Assembly: GCA_951812895.1 (NCBI GenBank)
Contig: OX638333.1
Span: forward strand, 2,584,001 to 2,648,000
Direction of reading: 5' to 3'
Length of the DNA stretch: 64,000 nt
Source of the DNA: an uncultured Roseovarius sp.
GTDB lineage: Bacteria; Pseudomonadota; Alphaproteobacteria; Rhodobacterales; Rhodobacteraceae
Under the pieces are notes generated by a model. That model searched no databases. It worked only from the letters and a program-made list of their open reading frames with translations, and was not told the DNA's origin. A program made the position numbers and the translations under genes. Shown here piece after piece: positions 52,903 to 62,354 of this stretch (positions are counted from its first letter, which is position 1; every line of letters starts with the position of its first letter).

Positions 52903-54630
52903 ATGAGCAAATTCGACAAAAAAATCCTGCCAAGCCGTCACGTGACCGAAGGGCCCGCACGGGCGCCGCACAGGTCCTATATGTACGCGATGGGGTTAAG
53001 CGAGGACGAAATCCATCAGCCGCTGGTGGGGGTTGCGACCTGCTGGAACGAGGCCGCCCCCTGTAACATCGCGCTGAACCGTCAAGCGCAGTCGGTCAAG
53101 ATGGGTGTGAAAGAGGCTGGCGGCACACCGCGCGAATTTACCACCATCACCGTGACCGACGGGATTGCGATGGGGCATGAAGGCATGCGGTCTTCGCTGG
53201 CCAGTCGTGAGGCAATTGCCGATACGGTTGAGCTGACCATGCGGGGGCATTGCTATGATGCGCTGGTGGGGCTGGCCGGGTGTGACAAATCCCTGCCGGG
53301 TATGATGATGGCGATGGTGCGGCTGAACGTGCCGAGCGTCTTTATCTATGGCGGGTCAATCCTGCCAGGCCGGTACAAGGGTAAGGATGTCACCGTACAG
53401 GATGTGTTCGAGGCCGTGGGCCGGCATCAGGCGGGGGCCAATTCCGATGAAGAGCTGACCGCGCTGGAAAAAGTGGCCTGCCCGAGCGCAGGGGCCTGCG
53501 GCGGTCAGTTCACTGCCAATACGATGGCCTGTGTGAGCGAGGCAATCGGTCTGGCGCTGCCCAATTCATCCGGTGCACCGGCGCCTTATGAAAGCCGCGA
53601 TGCTTATGGCACCGCGTCAGGGGATGCGGTGATGAACCTGTTGGAGAAAAACATCCGGGCGCGTGACGTGGTGACGCTGAAAAGCCTGGAAAACGCGGCC
53701 CGCGTAGTGGCGTGCACAGGGGGATCGACCAATGCCGGGCTACACCTGCCTGCGATTGCGCATGAGGCCGGGTTGGAATTTTTCCTCGACGATGTTTGCG
53801 AGATTTTCAAGGACACGCCCTATTTCGTCGATCTCAAACCGGGTGGTCAGTATGTGGCCAAGGACCTCTACGAGGTAGGTGGCGTTCCGGTAGTGATGAA
53901 AGAGCTGCGCCGCGCGGGGCTGATCCATGAGGATTGTATCACGGCAACTGGCCGCAGCATGGGTGAAGAGCTTGACCTGATTGAGCGCGAAGCCGATGGC
54001 AAAGTGATCTATCCGGTCGATGCACCGATCACCAAGACCGGTGGAGTTGTTGGCCTGAAAGGCAATCTTGCGCCACAGGGGGCGATTGTGAAGGTTGCGG
54101 GGATGAGCGAGGAAGAGCAGGTCTTTTCCGGTCCTGCGCGTGTTTTCGATTGCGAGGAAGATGCATTTGAAGCCGTAAAAAGCCGTTCCTACAAAGAAGG
54201 CGAAGTTCTGGTCATCCGCAATGAAGGCCCGGCCAGTGGGCCGGGCATGCGCGAGATGCTGGCCACCACTGCCGCGCTGAGTGGTCAGGGGATGGGCAAA
54301 AAGGTCGCATTGATCACCGATGGCCGGTTCAGCGGTGCAACACGCGGGTTCTGTGTTGGTCATGTGGGGCCGGAATCGGCCTATGGCGGGCCGATTGCGC
54401 TGCTGCAAAACGGCGATGAGATTACCATTAATGCGCTGACCGGCGAGCTGAGCGTAGACCTGACCGAAGACGAACTGGCCACCCGCAAAGAAGCCTGGCC
54501 CGGACCGCGCGAGACGATTTATGCCAGCGGGGCGCTGTGGAAATATGCGCAGCTGGTGGGTGAGACCTATAAAGGTGCGGTGACCCATCCGGGTGGTGGT
54601 GAAGAGCGCCATGTTTACATGGATCTCTAA
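52903..54630 (+). CDS. ilvD: Dihydroxy-acid dehydratase
   Basis: IlvD dehydrates 2,3-dihydroxy-isovalerate and its homologue in branched-chain amino acid synthesis; its valine-branch product is the substrate of LeuA. The 575-residue protein holds Fe-S cysteines in [40 protein letters not shown] and [20 protein letters not shown], and C-terminal [20 protein letters not shown]. Its 3' end overlaps the lipoprotein gene by 20 bases. No leader peptide was found upstream. Confidence 0.97.
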   Translation: MSKFDKKILPSRHVTEGPARAPHRSYMYAMGLSEDEIHQPLVGVATCWNEAAPCNIALNRQAQSVKMGVKEAGGTPREFTTITVTDGIAMGHEGMRSSLASREAIADTVELTMRGHCYDALVGLAGCDKSLPGMMMAMVRLNVPSVFIYGGSILPGRYKGKDVTVQDVFEAVGRHQAGANSDEELTALEKVACPSAGACGGQFTANTMACVSEAIGLALPNSSGAPAPYESRDAYGTASGDAVMNLLEKNIRARDVVTLKSLENAARVVACTGGSTNAGLHLPAIAHEAGLEFFLDDVCEIFKDTPYFVDLKPGGQYVAKDLYEVGGVPVVMKELRRAGLIHEDCITATGRSMGEELDLIEREADGKVIYPVDAPITKTGGVVGLKGNLAPQGAIVKVAGMSEEEQVFSGPARVFDCEEDAFEAVKSRSYKEGEVLVIRNEGPASGPGMREMLATTAALSGQGMGKKVALITDGRFSGATRGFCVGHVGPESAYGGPIALLQNGDEITINALTGELSVDLTEDELATRKEAWPGPRETIYASGALWKYAQLVGETYKGAVTHPGGGEERHVYMDL

Positions 54631-55225
54631 ATGGACCCGGACCTTTTGGGTTCTGATTTGCCTGCCACTTGCGGCATGTCTTGAGGCGGGGCCTGATGGC
54701 CCCGCACTAGATTCCAGCGCACGCAGCAAACAGGTGACTGAGCAAGTCTTCTTTGGAGGCGATGTGGTGGTGCGGGCGCCGCACGGTTATTGTATTGACC
54801 GCAAAAGCCTGCGGCGTGGGATTGGGACACAGTTTGTGGCGCTTGCCAGCTGTGAAAGCCTCAGCGGGACGCGTGGCATTGGGGTTGCCCCGGCAATGAT
54901 TACGGTGTCGGTTTTGCCGCGCCAACAAAGTGCCACACAACCGCGCGCGGCTGACCTTGCCCGTTCAGTGGCACCGGTGAAGGTGTTGAAAGCCTATGAT
55001 GATGACGGTGTTTCACTGGTTCAGATAAACAGTGGCGGAGATCAGGTGCTGAGTTCCGGCGACCCGCGTTACTGGCGGGCCGGGATGTTGGTGAACGGGC
55101 ATTTGGTGGGGCTGTCAGTCTATGGTCGCCGTGGGGGGCCTTTGGCGGGCAAAGCGGGGCGCGTTCTATTGTTGGAATTGGCTGACGCGGTGCGCGAGGC
55201 GTCTGACGCGGTGCCCGACGAATAG
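54611..55225 (+). CDS. Hypothetical lipoprotein overlapping ilvD
   Basis: A 204-residue protein with a lipoprotein signal: [20 protein letters not shown] then AAC (acylated Cys at 23). The mature part ([60 protein letters not shown]) has two cysteines and beta-rich character. The family was not recognised. The ATG at 54611 lies inside the last codons of ilvD, in another frame, and the frame opens at 54593. Coupling to ilvD is probably positional. Confidence 0.75.
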   Translation: MFTWISKWTRTFWVLICLPLAACLEAGPDGPALDSSARSKQVTEQVFFGGDVVVRAPHGYCIDRKSLRRGIGTQFVALASCESLSGTRGIGVAPAMITVSVLPRQQSATQPRAADLARSVAPVKVLKAYDDDGVSLVQINSGGDQVLSSGDPRYWRAGMLVNGHLVGLSVYGRRGGPLAGKAGRVLLLELADAVREASDAVPDE

Positions 55226-55551
55226 GGGACAGGGTGATGGTGGTTGTGGGGTAAGCTGCTTTGGAGAGCGCTGTGGAAAACGAGCGCAGGGTGGTGAAGA
55301 TCTTAAGACGAACTCCGGAAGATATTTCCCGCGCGGAATCAAGCCCGAAGGGCGCCGCGCGATCGTCAGGCCGCCCCCTGGCCTGGCGATTGTCTGAAGT
55401 TTGCACAAAGCTTGGGGGTTCGCGGAATTGCGGGCATAAAGCACGACGCATTACCGTCGTCGCCAGTCCACGGCCTGACGCTCATGCGGCTTAGAGCTGT
55501 CTGCAAGAGAGCCCGCATCATGTCAGTTGCATTACATGTTGGTGCGATCAC
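55226..55551. other. Non-coding gap between convergent genes
   Basis: These 326 bases separate the lipoprotein gene from the MBL hydrolase gene, which point towards each other. A 77-codon frame at 55261-55494 starts with TTG, has no good ribosome-binding site and low-complexity Arg/Ser/Pro content, so it was not accepted. The only clear structure is the hairpin at 55362-55390. Confidence 0.6.
55362..55390. repeat. GC-rich palindrome, REP-like or terminator
   Basis: Arms ATCGTCAGGCC (55362-55372) and GGCCTGGCGAT (55380-55390) pair over 11 positions, one as G-U, around a 7-base loop. A smaller hairpin, GCCC-GAA-GGGC, precedes it. From memory, very similar palindromes recur between genes in Roseobacter genomes. 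No T-run follows. Confidence 0.5.
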
Positions 55552-56328
55552 CTAAATTGAATTAAGATTTGCTCTGACCCAGTCGGCAGAGTTTCCAATC
55601 CGGCGACCGCCGGACAAATATTCCTCGATAATGTCCAGCATGCGTTCTTTGCCAAATGAGGCGTAGTGACCGCCATGAACTGTGGTAATCGCCATTTCCT
55701 TTAACCGATTGAGCGACTCCGAAAGCTGCTCTGGGATCGAGTGGTAAAGGCTATCGAGCAGCTCGCCATCATACACCACGTCTCCGCTGAACAATGTGCC
55801 GGTGGTTTGCTCGAACAACGCAATTGACCCCGGAGAATGGCCCGGCAGGTGAAAGACATTGAATACTCTGTCGCCGAGGTCGAAGACGTCGCCCTCATCT
55901 ACATAGCGTGTCAGGGGCGCTGCTTTGACCGTGTAATCCTGATGCCGGAACCCTTTGAATGGCAGCGCAGTAAAGGTTTCCGCACGGACATAACCGGTGT
56001 CGGCGACGGTGTTGGCATTGGTGGGATTGGCGATGATCTCTGCCTCGATCGGGTGGCCACAGCGGCAGTCAAATTGGTGCAGCCCGCCTGCGTGATCAAA
56101 TTGGCTATGGGTCATGACGGCGGTAATGGGGCGCTCTGCCAGTGTAGAGATTTCCCTGACCAGCGGCCGTAATCCCATGCCGGTATCGATGATCAGATCA
56201 CGATCGCGGCCTTGGACATGCCAGATATTGCAGCGCAGCCAATCGGCCACGTATTTTTCACGGATCAGGCTGATACCGTCCGCCACTTTCGTAACTTCGT
56301 ACCAGTCCATCGCTATCGGTTTATCCAT
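55552..56328 (-). CDS. MBL fold metallo-hydrolase with atypical metal motif
   Basis: A 258-residue metallo-beta-lactamase-fold protein. DLIIDTGMGLRPLVREI leads into the metal motif, read here as HSQFDH at residues 74-79: the second His of HxHxDH is Gln. Later ligands are present in VFHLPGHSPGSIALFEQ, GTLFSGDVVYDG and VHGGHYASFGKERML. The substitution could alter metal binding or activity; related enzymes of this kind exist. The frame opens at 56469; AGGGAA before the ATG at 56328 decided the start. Substrate unknown. Confidence 0.85.
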   Translation of the reverse strand: MDKPIAMDWYEVTKVADGISLIREKYVADWLRCNIWHVQGRDRDLIIDTGMGLRPLVREISTLAERPITAVMTHSQFDHAGGLHQFDCRCGHPIEAEIIANPTNANTVADTGYVRAETFTALPFKGFRHQDYTVKAAPLTRYVDEGDVFDLGDRVFNVFHLPGHSPGSIALFEQTTGTLFSGDVVYDGELLDSLYHSIPEQLSESLNRLKEMAITTVHGGHYASFGKERMLDIIEEYLSGGRRIGNSADWVRANLNSI

Positions 56329-56538
56329 GGGCCATTCCCTTTGGTGGATGTGAGCATTCTGACCAGCGGTAACCAGGTGGTCCAGTCTGATTGTTTGTGC
56401 CCGTATCGAAAAGAGTAAAAAATTCGCGACCAGCAGGCTTGCGTGGGATATTGGGTGGATTGTTTCCAATATCGGGTTAATGATAGAAAAAGGTCGGGTT
56501 GGTTAGAGTAACTCAGTCACGGGTAACGCAGCGAGAAC

Positions 56539-57312
56539 ATGTCAAAGTTTCAAAGTTCTTTTCTTGATGGGCTGATCTACCATCGCGCTTTGCGGTATTG
56601 GCGGCGGTTGGCAGAGAGTGCCCGGTCCACGCCTTTGGGCGCATTGCGGGCAGACCGGGCGGCGGCGCGCAAGCTGCGGTATTCGCTGAACGAATTGATT
56701 GCGGTTGCGGAAAACAGGTTGTCTTTGCCCTTGGTCGGAACAACGGCCTTCCCAAAGCCACATGGCACCGATTGGTCCTGGCGACCGACGCTGTGGCGCG
56801 AGCCTTTGGCAACGCCGGGCATGTCGTCAGTTGAAAGCAACACATCGCTGGGCAATGAGCTGACATTGTTTCACGATTGCAAACATTCCGAACTGACGCT
56901 CAGGCAGGTCAGAAACTCGCGCGAGGCCGATCTGGCCGCGTTTGGTTTGCGGCTGGATGTTTTCAATTTCGACGGATCATTTCTGTCTGTGGTGCTGGAT
57001 TTGCCTGCCGGGGCGGTGAGTGGATTGCAAAAACGGCACCTGATCCGGGTGGACACGATTGTAGAGATGGAAAAGCCGCTGGAAATCTTTGCGCGGCTTA
57101 ATATCCGGCATGGCCCCAATACGGAACAGATCGTGCGGGAACTGCCGCTGAATGAAGATGAAATAATGGTCGAATTTGATCTGGCCTATTCGGATATCAA
57201 CGAAAAGCGGATCGAGCGGGCGTGGGTTGATCTGATCTTTGAAAACCCGCAAATGAGCCAGGTGACAATCCGGGATCTGACGATGAGCCGTCGGCCACGG
57301 GCCGAGTTCTGA
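56539..57312 (+). CDS. DUF6478 family protein
   Basis: A 257-residue protein without a signal peptide. The N-terminus is helical and basic (SFLDGLIYHRALRYWRRLAE); the rest is beta-rich (DWSWRPTLWREPLATPGMSS, FNFDGSFLSVVLDLPAGAVS, NIRHGPNTEQIVRELPLNED). This arrangement matches DUF6478 proteins of Rhodobacteraceae. Function unknown. It is followed after 11 bases by another hypothetical gene, and the pair is divergent from the MBL gene. Confidence 0.78.
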   Translation: MSKFQSSFLDGLIYHRALRYWRRLAESARSTPLGALRADRAAARKLRYSLNELIAVAENRLSLPLVGTTAFPKPHGTDWSWRPTLWREPLATPGMSSVESNTSLGNELTLFHDCKHSELTLRQVRNSREADLAAFGLRLDVFNFDGSFLSVVLDLPAGAVSGLQKRHLIRVDTIVEMEKPLEIFARLNIRHGPNTEQIVRELPLNEDEIMVEFDLAYSDINEKRIERAWVDLIFENPQMSQVTIRDLTMSRRPRAEF

Positions 57313-57323
57313 CGGAGAATGCG

Positions 57324-57701
57324 ATGAGCGAGCTAACACTAACCAAAACGCGCCTTTTTGAAGGGGTTTGGGAGGGTATGCTGATCGTCGAGAGCGGCGA
57401 TACCACGCAGCCCGAGATTGAAGTGACCCACCTGCAGGAAGCGATTTCCGGTGTGGAAGTGACCGCACTGAAGGAAGAGGCGCATTGGGCTGTTCGGGTT
57501 CCGATCCCGGCGGAGCTGATCGCGGATGGGGTGCAGACGTTTTTGATACGGGACAAGCGTACGGGTGTCACGCTGGACAGCTTTGCGTTGATGTCAGGTG
57601 ATGCGCTTAGCTACGATATCCGGGCCGAAATAGTGCTGCTGCGGGAAGAGCTGGACATGCTTAAACGCGCTTTTCGACGGCATTGTCTGGAAACGATGTA
57701 G
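57324..57701 (+). CDS. Hypothetical protein, partner of the DUF6478 gene
   Basis: A 125-residue acidic protein (MSELTLTKTRLFEGVWEGML, then HLQEAISGVEVTALKEEAHW). The middle is beta-rich and could form a small sandwich; the C-terminus (RAEIVLLREELDMLKRAFRR) is a helix with heptad spacing that could dimerise. No family recognised. The 11-base spacing to the DUF6478 gene shows they form an operon, and they may interact. Confidence 0.74.
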   Translation: MSELTLTKTRLFEGVWEGMLIVESGDTTQPEIEVTHLQEAISGVEVTALKEEAHWAVRVPIPAELIADGVQTFLIRDKRTGVTLDSFALMSGDALSYDIRAEIVLLREELDMLKRAFRRHCLETM

Positions 57702-57712
57702 TTCTGGTGGCT

Positions 57713-58654
57713 TTAACCCTTTTGTGCGCGGTCATAGGCAACGGCAGCCACGGCGAAGTCCCCAACGGCTAATCCACGAAATGCAAAGGCAGAGCGTTTG
57801 TTTGGGTCGAATGCCAAACGTATTTTCCCAGAGGCGAGTTCGGTCAGATCAGCAGTGACAAGATCGGGGGGCACCATCGGGATGGGTGCCGCCTTTTCCT
57901 GAGAATGATCGTCGATCACGATCGTGGAAAACCCGTCCATTTTGTCCTGGATCCAAGGTTTTCCAAGATCGGTGATGGCCGCAAATGCCCCAGGTTTAAG
58001 CCAATGCGCATCCAGAAATGGGTCGCCCGAAAAGGTGGCGGTAATCGAGGTGACGACGATATCAGCGCCGTCCAGCGCCTCTTGCGGAGTGGCGCAAATT
58101 TTGGCGGACATCCCATAGTCATGCGCGATTGCGCATAGCCTGTCGATATTGGTCTGACCGCGCCCGGATATGTGCACCGATGTCAGTGGGAATAGGGTGC
58201 GAAATGCATCAAGATGGCTGCGCGCCTGTACGCCAGTGCCGACAAAGGCGATGGTCGAAGACTCTGGATTGGCCAGCTTTCGTGCTGCCACCGTGCTAAG
58301 ACCTGCGGTGCGGACAGCGGTGATCCAATTGGCGCTCATCACACAGCGCAGCAGGCCGGTATTACTGTCAAACACCATTATGGCCCCGTTGATTGTATCG
58401 AGGCCACGCGATGGGTTTTCGGGGTTCAGCAGCACCGATTTCACGACCATCACCCCGGGATTGTCTGATGAAGCAAGCGTTGCCATCATGTAGCGCCCGT
58501 CACCGGGTTGTACGGCAACTTTGGGTGCGGTCCACAAGGTGCCATTGGCGGTTTTTCGGATTGCATCTTCGATGCAGTCGGCAATTTCAGAGGTTTCAAT
58601 GCCAAGACCGGCAAGGTCATCATCAGAAAGGGTCAGAAGGTCAGGTATGGACAT
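57713..58654 (-). CDS. Ornithine cyclodeaminase/mu-crystallin family protein
   Basis: A 313-residue NAD(P)-dependent enzyme of the OCD/mu-crystallin family. MMATLASSDNPGVMVVKSVL, SANWITAVRTAGLSTVAARK and the Rossmann motif IAFVGTGVQARSHLDAFRTL are clear. Members include ornithine cyclodeaminase, ketimine reductases and alanine dehydrogenase; the sequence does not discriminate. It is convergent with the DUF6478 operon and downstream of the flavin oxidase gene on the same strand, 101 bases away. Confidence 0.88.
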   Translation of the reverse strand: MSIPDLLTLSDDDLAGLGIETSEIADCIEDAIRKTANGTLWTAPKVAVQPGDGRYMMATLASSDNPGVMVVKSVLLNPENPSRGLDTINGAIMVFDSNTGLLRCVMSANWITAVRTAGLSTVAARKLANPESSTIAFVGTGVQARSHLDAFRTLFPLTSVHISGRGQTNIDRLCAIAHDYGMSAKICATPQEALDGADIVVTSITATFSGDPFLDAHWLKPGAFAAITDLGKPWIQDKMDGFSTIVIDDHSQEKAAPIPMVPPDLVTADLTELASGKIRLAFDPNKRSAFAFRGLAVGDFAVAAVAYDRAQKG

Positions 58655-58755
58655 GGTTGGCCCTTTTGGAATGCATGGGATCGCTTTTCGACGCCAGAGA
58701 AGCTGTCTTGATAATGAAACAGAGTTTGAGAACGAGCAAGCCGACGCAGTGGGCG

Positions 58756-60138
58756 TTATGCCGAAGGCGGGATATTCTGGTTGAGATGAAAGATATTCTC
58801 AGGGTCATACTGGTTTTTAAGCGCCTGCAACCGGTCGAAATTGTCACCATAAGCAGCTCGCAGGCGTTCGAGCGTCTCGTCATCCCCCAGATAGTTGCTG
58901 TAGACGTTCGAACCGGCAAAGGGGTGCAGCAGGTCGTAGGTTTCTCTGGCCCATGCAATGTTCACATCGGTATCTTCCGTAGATTGCCATTGTGAGAGGA
59001 TCAGAATGTTGATCGCCTCAGACCGGTTTGGGAAGGCGGTGTCAGATGATTTACGCCGCAGGGCGGCACCGTGTGGGCGCTCGATGATGAGTTTGCTCAT
59101 GGTCGAGGGGCACCGGCCAAACTGTTCCACCAAGATGCCGAGAACGGCATCGCTGAGTTCCGGGACAGTACAGGTTTTCCAATAGTTCAGCGCCTGTTTG
59201 GGAAAGCTGGGATCGAGGATGCTGTTGAGATCACAATAGGAAATCGGCCCTAAACGGTCGATCACCGGAGGCGCAATTGCGCGAACCGAGGCAAGCGCGG
59301 TCTTGGCGTTATCACCCGCGCCAAGGTGACAAACCAGCATTGCCGCCAGTTTCCGGCCCGAACCATCGGGCGCGTGTGTCAGGCTGCACACCGCAGTCAT
59401 TTCATCATCCGGGTTGGCGGACATCTCCCGCAGATAGTTCAGCGAGGCGCGGGTGTCCGCGGCGTCAAAGGCGATGAGGCCGCCGTTGATCGTTGGTCCG
59501 ACAGGATGCAAGGCAAATTCAAAACTGGTGACGATGCCGAAATTCCCGCCGCCGCCGCGCAGGCCCCAGAACAGTTCTGTATTCTCGGATTCTGACGCAG
59601 TCAGAATGTTCCCATCTGCGGTGACGAGTTCAGCCGAGACCAGATTGTCGATGGTGTAACCATATTTGCCCATCAGATAGCCGAACCCGCCGCCAAGCGT
59701 CAGCCCGGCAATTCCGGTGCTGCCGACGGCACCGCCTGTGGTGGCCAACCCATGTGCCTGGGTTTCTCGGTTGAATTCCCCCCAGCATACACCGGCTTGT
59801 GCGCGGACACGTCGGGCATCTGGGTCGGTCCAGATGCCCTTCATAAGGCTAAGGTCAATCATCATCCCATTGTCACAGACCGCCCGGCCCGCGACATTGT
59901 GGCCACCCCCGCGTACTGCGATTTCAAGGGCGTGAGATCGGGCAAATGCCAAGGCGTCCACCACGTCTGCAGTGCCCGCACAACGCGCGATCACGCGTGG
60001 ATATTTGTTGATCATGCCGTTATGGACCTGGCGCACTTCGTCATACCCGTCATCGCCCGCAACCAGAACAGAGCCAGAGAATACCGATTTTAGACCGGCC
60101 AGTTCAGCATCGTCGATGGGGGCAACTTTGGTCATCAC
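58756..60138 (-). CDS. FAD-binding oxidoreductase with BBE domain
   Basis: A 460-residue oxidase of the berberine-bridge-enzyme type. The PCMH domain shows EIAVRGGGHNVAGRAVCDNG, in which His is the site of covalent FAD attachment, and GGAVGSTGIAGLTLGGGFGY, LVSAELVTADGNILTASESE and FWGLRGGGGNFGIVTSFEFA. The second Cys of the bicovalent type is not seen at its usual position. The BBE domain ends the protein with YSNYLGDD and ALKNQYDPENIFHLNQNI. It oxidises an unknown alcohol or sugar. A divergent LysR gene lies 94 bases away. Confidence 0.9.
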   Translation of the reverse strand: MMTKVAPIDDAELAGLKSVFSGSVLVAGDDGYDEVRQVHNGMINKYPRVIARCAGTADVVDALAFARSHALEIAVRGGGHNVAGRAVCDNGMMIDLSLMKGIWTDPDARRVRAQAGVCWGEFNRETQAHGLATTGGAVGSTGIAGLTLGGGFGYLMGKYGYTIDNLVSAELVTADGNILTASESENTELFWGLRGGGGNFGIVTSFEFALHPVGPTINGGLIAFDAADTRASLNYLREMSANPDDEMTAVCSLTHAPDGSGRKLAAMLVCHLGAGDNAKTALASVRAIAPPVIDRLGPISYCDLNSILDPSFPKQALNYWKTCTVPELSDAVLGILVEQFGRCPSTMSKLIIERPHGAALRRKSSDTAFPNRSEAINILILSQWQSTEDTDVNIAWARETYDLLHPFAGSNVYSNYLGDDETLERLRAAYGDNFDRLQALKNQYDPENIFHLNQNIPPSA

Positions 60139-60232
60139 AACCTCCGGGTTTAGGGTGGTTGTATAGACCGTATAACATTCTGTAGTGAATGGCGATTGCG
60201 GTAATTACATAATGCTTATACAAAAATGAATA

Positions 60233-61129
60233 ATGGAATCCTGGGATGATCACCGTTTTTTCCTGGCCATCGCAAGGGCGCGATCCCTGACCGGTGCCGC
60301 AAATCTGCTGTCGGTGAGCCAGCCAACCGTTTCCCGGCGGCTGGAAGTGATGGAGCGCCGGTTCAAAGCCAAGTTGTTTCATCGTACACGCAACGGTTAC
60401 GAATTAAGCCCAAGCGGTGCCGAGCTGTTCGAGACAGTTGAGCGGGTAGAAGAAGAGCTGATCGAAGCCAACCGTAACATTCTGGGGCGGGATCATGAAG
60501 TGGCAGGCAGTCTTAAGTTCACCAGCACGGAAACCTTTATCAACGGATATCTTGGGCCCCACCTGTGGGCTTTCCTGTCCGAGAACAGCCAGATAGAAGT
60601 CAACCTGATCTGTACCCGATCGCCCCTTAGCCTGAGCCGGGGAGAGGCGGATCTTGCCATCCGGTTCACAGACAATCCGCCAGATACATTGGTTGGGAGG
60701 CGTCTCACAACCGTGGCTTATGGTATCTATGCGGCCCGTGGCCCGCAGGGCGCGCGATTTCTGGAAACGGAACGATCCAGTTGGGACTGGATCGGAATGC
60801 AGAGTGAATCGTTTAACCGGATGCTGTACGGGGCGTTTGCACCGGAAAGCCGGTTAAAACACCGGGTAGATAGCCAGGCGGCGATGCATGACATGGTGCG
60901 GGCCGGTCTGGGGGTGTCGATCCTGCCGTGTTATGTGGCAGAGCTGGATCCGGAGCTGATAAGGCTCAATCCCACGCCGCTGACTGACAGCCGGTTTGAT
61001 TTGTGGATGTTGTACCACCCGGATGTGCGGCGCACCCGGAGGCTTCGGTTATTTGCTGATTTTATATCCTCGCAGATACGCGCTGATGATGATCTGTTCC
61101 GGGGCGCGCGGGGGAATGGGCAGGGTTGA
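60233..61129 (+). CDS. LysR family transcriptional regulator
   Basis: A 298-residue LysR-type regulator. Residues 5-65 form the winged helix-turn-helix (DHRFFLAIARARSLTGAANL, LSVSQPTVSRRLEVMERRFK), and the rest is the LysR substrate-binding domain (FINGYLGPHLWAFLSENSQI, DLAIRFTDNPPDTLVGRRLT). It is divergent from the FAD oxidase gene, so that gene is the probable target. An inverted pair TTGTATA (60159-60165) and TATACAA (60217-60223) in between may be an operator. Confidence 0.92.
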   Translation: MESWDDHRFFLAIARARSLTGAANLLSVSQPTVSRRLEVMERRFKAKLFHRTRNGYELSPSGAELFETVERVEEELIEANRNILGRDHEVAGSLKFTSTETFINGYLGPHLWAFLSENSQIEVNLICTRSPLSLSRGEADLAIRFTDNPPDTLVGRRLTTVAYGIYAARGPQGARFLETERSSWDWIGMQSESFNRMLYGAFAPESRLKHRVDSQAAMHDMVRAGLGVSILPCYVAELDPELIRLNPTPLTDSRFDLWMLYHPDVRRTRRLRLFADFISSQIRADDDLFRGARGNGQG

Positions 61130-61184
61130 AAGGCGCTGTGCAATGCTGCACTGATGCCGGGGCAGTGATGAATGGAGGGTATCA

Positions 61185-61592
61185 ATGACTGAGGTCGCAA
61201 AAACCGCCTACGACATGATTTCGGGTATGACGCCAGAGTTGCGATCTGGAGCCTTTGTTTTTGTGACGACCAGCGACGAGGCACTGGTCGCGACACATTT
61301 GGCGACGGGCATTTCGGTGTTCAGGGAAGACGAAGGCATATCCATGATACTGCCCGTCGACGTGGCTGCGATGGCTGGGCAGAACATTGATCATCCGATG
61401 CGCTGTATCACGCTCAATGTGTTTTCGTCTCTGGAAGGGGTTGGCCTGACCGCAGCAGTGTCCGCTGCGTTGGGCGAGAACGGCATTCCATGCAACATGG
61501 TTGCGGCGTTTCATCACGACCATGTCTTTGTACCGGAGAGCATGAGCGGCAGGGCGATGGAAATTCTTACGCGGTTACAGGAAAGCGCGTAG
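61185..61592 (+). CDS. ACT domain-containing protein (DUF2241)
   Basis: A 135-residue protein, mostly ACT-like. ISGMTPELRSGAFVFVTTSD, VFREDEGISMILPVDVAAMA and CITLNVFSSLEGVGLTAAVS belong to the DUF2241/ACT_7 family, and IPCNMVAAFHHDHVFVPES gives the second half. ACT domains bind amino acids to control enzymes; this free-standing protein may be a sensor. It follows the LysR gene on the same strand after 55 bases. The target is unknown. Confidence 0.83.
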   Translation: MTEVAKTAYDMISGMTPELRSGAFVFVTTSDEALVATHLATGISVFREDEGISMILPVDVAAMAGQNIDHPMRCITLNVFSSLEGVGLTAAVSAALGENGIPCNMVAAFHHDHVFVPESMSGRAMEILTRLQESA

Positions 61593-61679
61593 AGGTCGCA
61601 TATTTAACTGTTTGGTTGCAGTTGCGGCTGTTGTGTCCACTGTTTCCTAAATGTTCAGAAAACTGTTTTACGCATGAGA

Positions 61680-62123
61680 TCAGGCTGCAATTGGGACTGG
61701 CACCATTGTGCCCAGAAGGACCGCGATTTGCTTTTCCTGACCGTTCGATAGGGCAAAGACATCTGATTGCACAATCACCAACCGGCGCCCGGGTTTGATC
61801 ACTCTGCCGCGGGCGATTAGGTGATCGCCCGTACCCGGGGCAAGCAGGTTGATTTTCATTTCTGTCGTCAGCACCTCGTGGTCTTCGGGCATAACGCTGA
61901 GTGCGGCGTAGCCTGCTGAGCTATCCCCAATGGCAAAGGTCAGCGCGGCGTGAGCGAAGCCCTGTTGCTGTTTGCTGCCTTCCAAGATGGGGGCGGTGAT
62001 GGCAACCGATCCCGCGCCAACATGGGCGAGCTTTGCACCAAAGGTATTCATCATGGACTGTTTGGCAAAGCTGGCCCTGATCTTCGCTTCTATTTGTGGG
62101 GACATGTTGAATGCTTTTCCCAT
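61680..62123 (-). CDS. PaaI family thioesterase (hotdog fold)
   Basis: A 147-residue hotdog-fold protein. GSKQQQGFAHAALTFAIGDS, AGYAALSVMPEDHEVLTTEM and KINLLAPGTGDHLIARGRVI are hallmarks of PaaI-like acyl-CoA thioesterases, with the usual Asp/Gly-rich active-site turn. It would hydrolyse an aromatic or medium-chain acyl-CoA ester. It is convergent with the ACT gene and lies beside the IS110-family element, which begins about 160 bases past its start. Confidence 0.85.
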   Translation of the reverse strand: MGKAFNMSPQIEAKIRASFAKQSMMNTFGAKLAHVGAGSVAITAPILEGSKQQQGFAHAALTFAIGDSSAGYAALSVMPEDHEVLTTEMKINLLAPGTGDHLIARGRVIKPGRRLVIVQSDVFALSNGQEKQIAVLLGTMVPVPIAA

Positions 62124-62354
62124 GACATGAGGTTATTTCAACATTCACATTAACCGGGAATTGCGACAACAGGAACGGTTTGCGTGCGCGAGAATATTGT
62201 CTAAATACACGTATAGGGATAAGTGTAAGTACAGATGTTTGATCGTGATTATTTTAAGCTAAGTTTTATTAGAACATTTCAAAGTAATGGGATGTACCGG
62301 CTGCTTCACCCAGCAGGTTAGGCTTGGCCTATTTCTGCAACATGGAGAAGTAGC

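Noticed and set aside
53740-54729. A 329-codon minus-strand frame
   Set aside because: Antisense to ilvD, with low-complexity content and no motif.
55261-55494. A 77-codon frame starting with TTG in the gap after ilvD
   Set aside because: No ribosome-binding site, biased composition, and it runs through the palindrome at 55362-55390.
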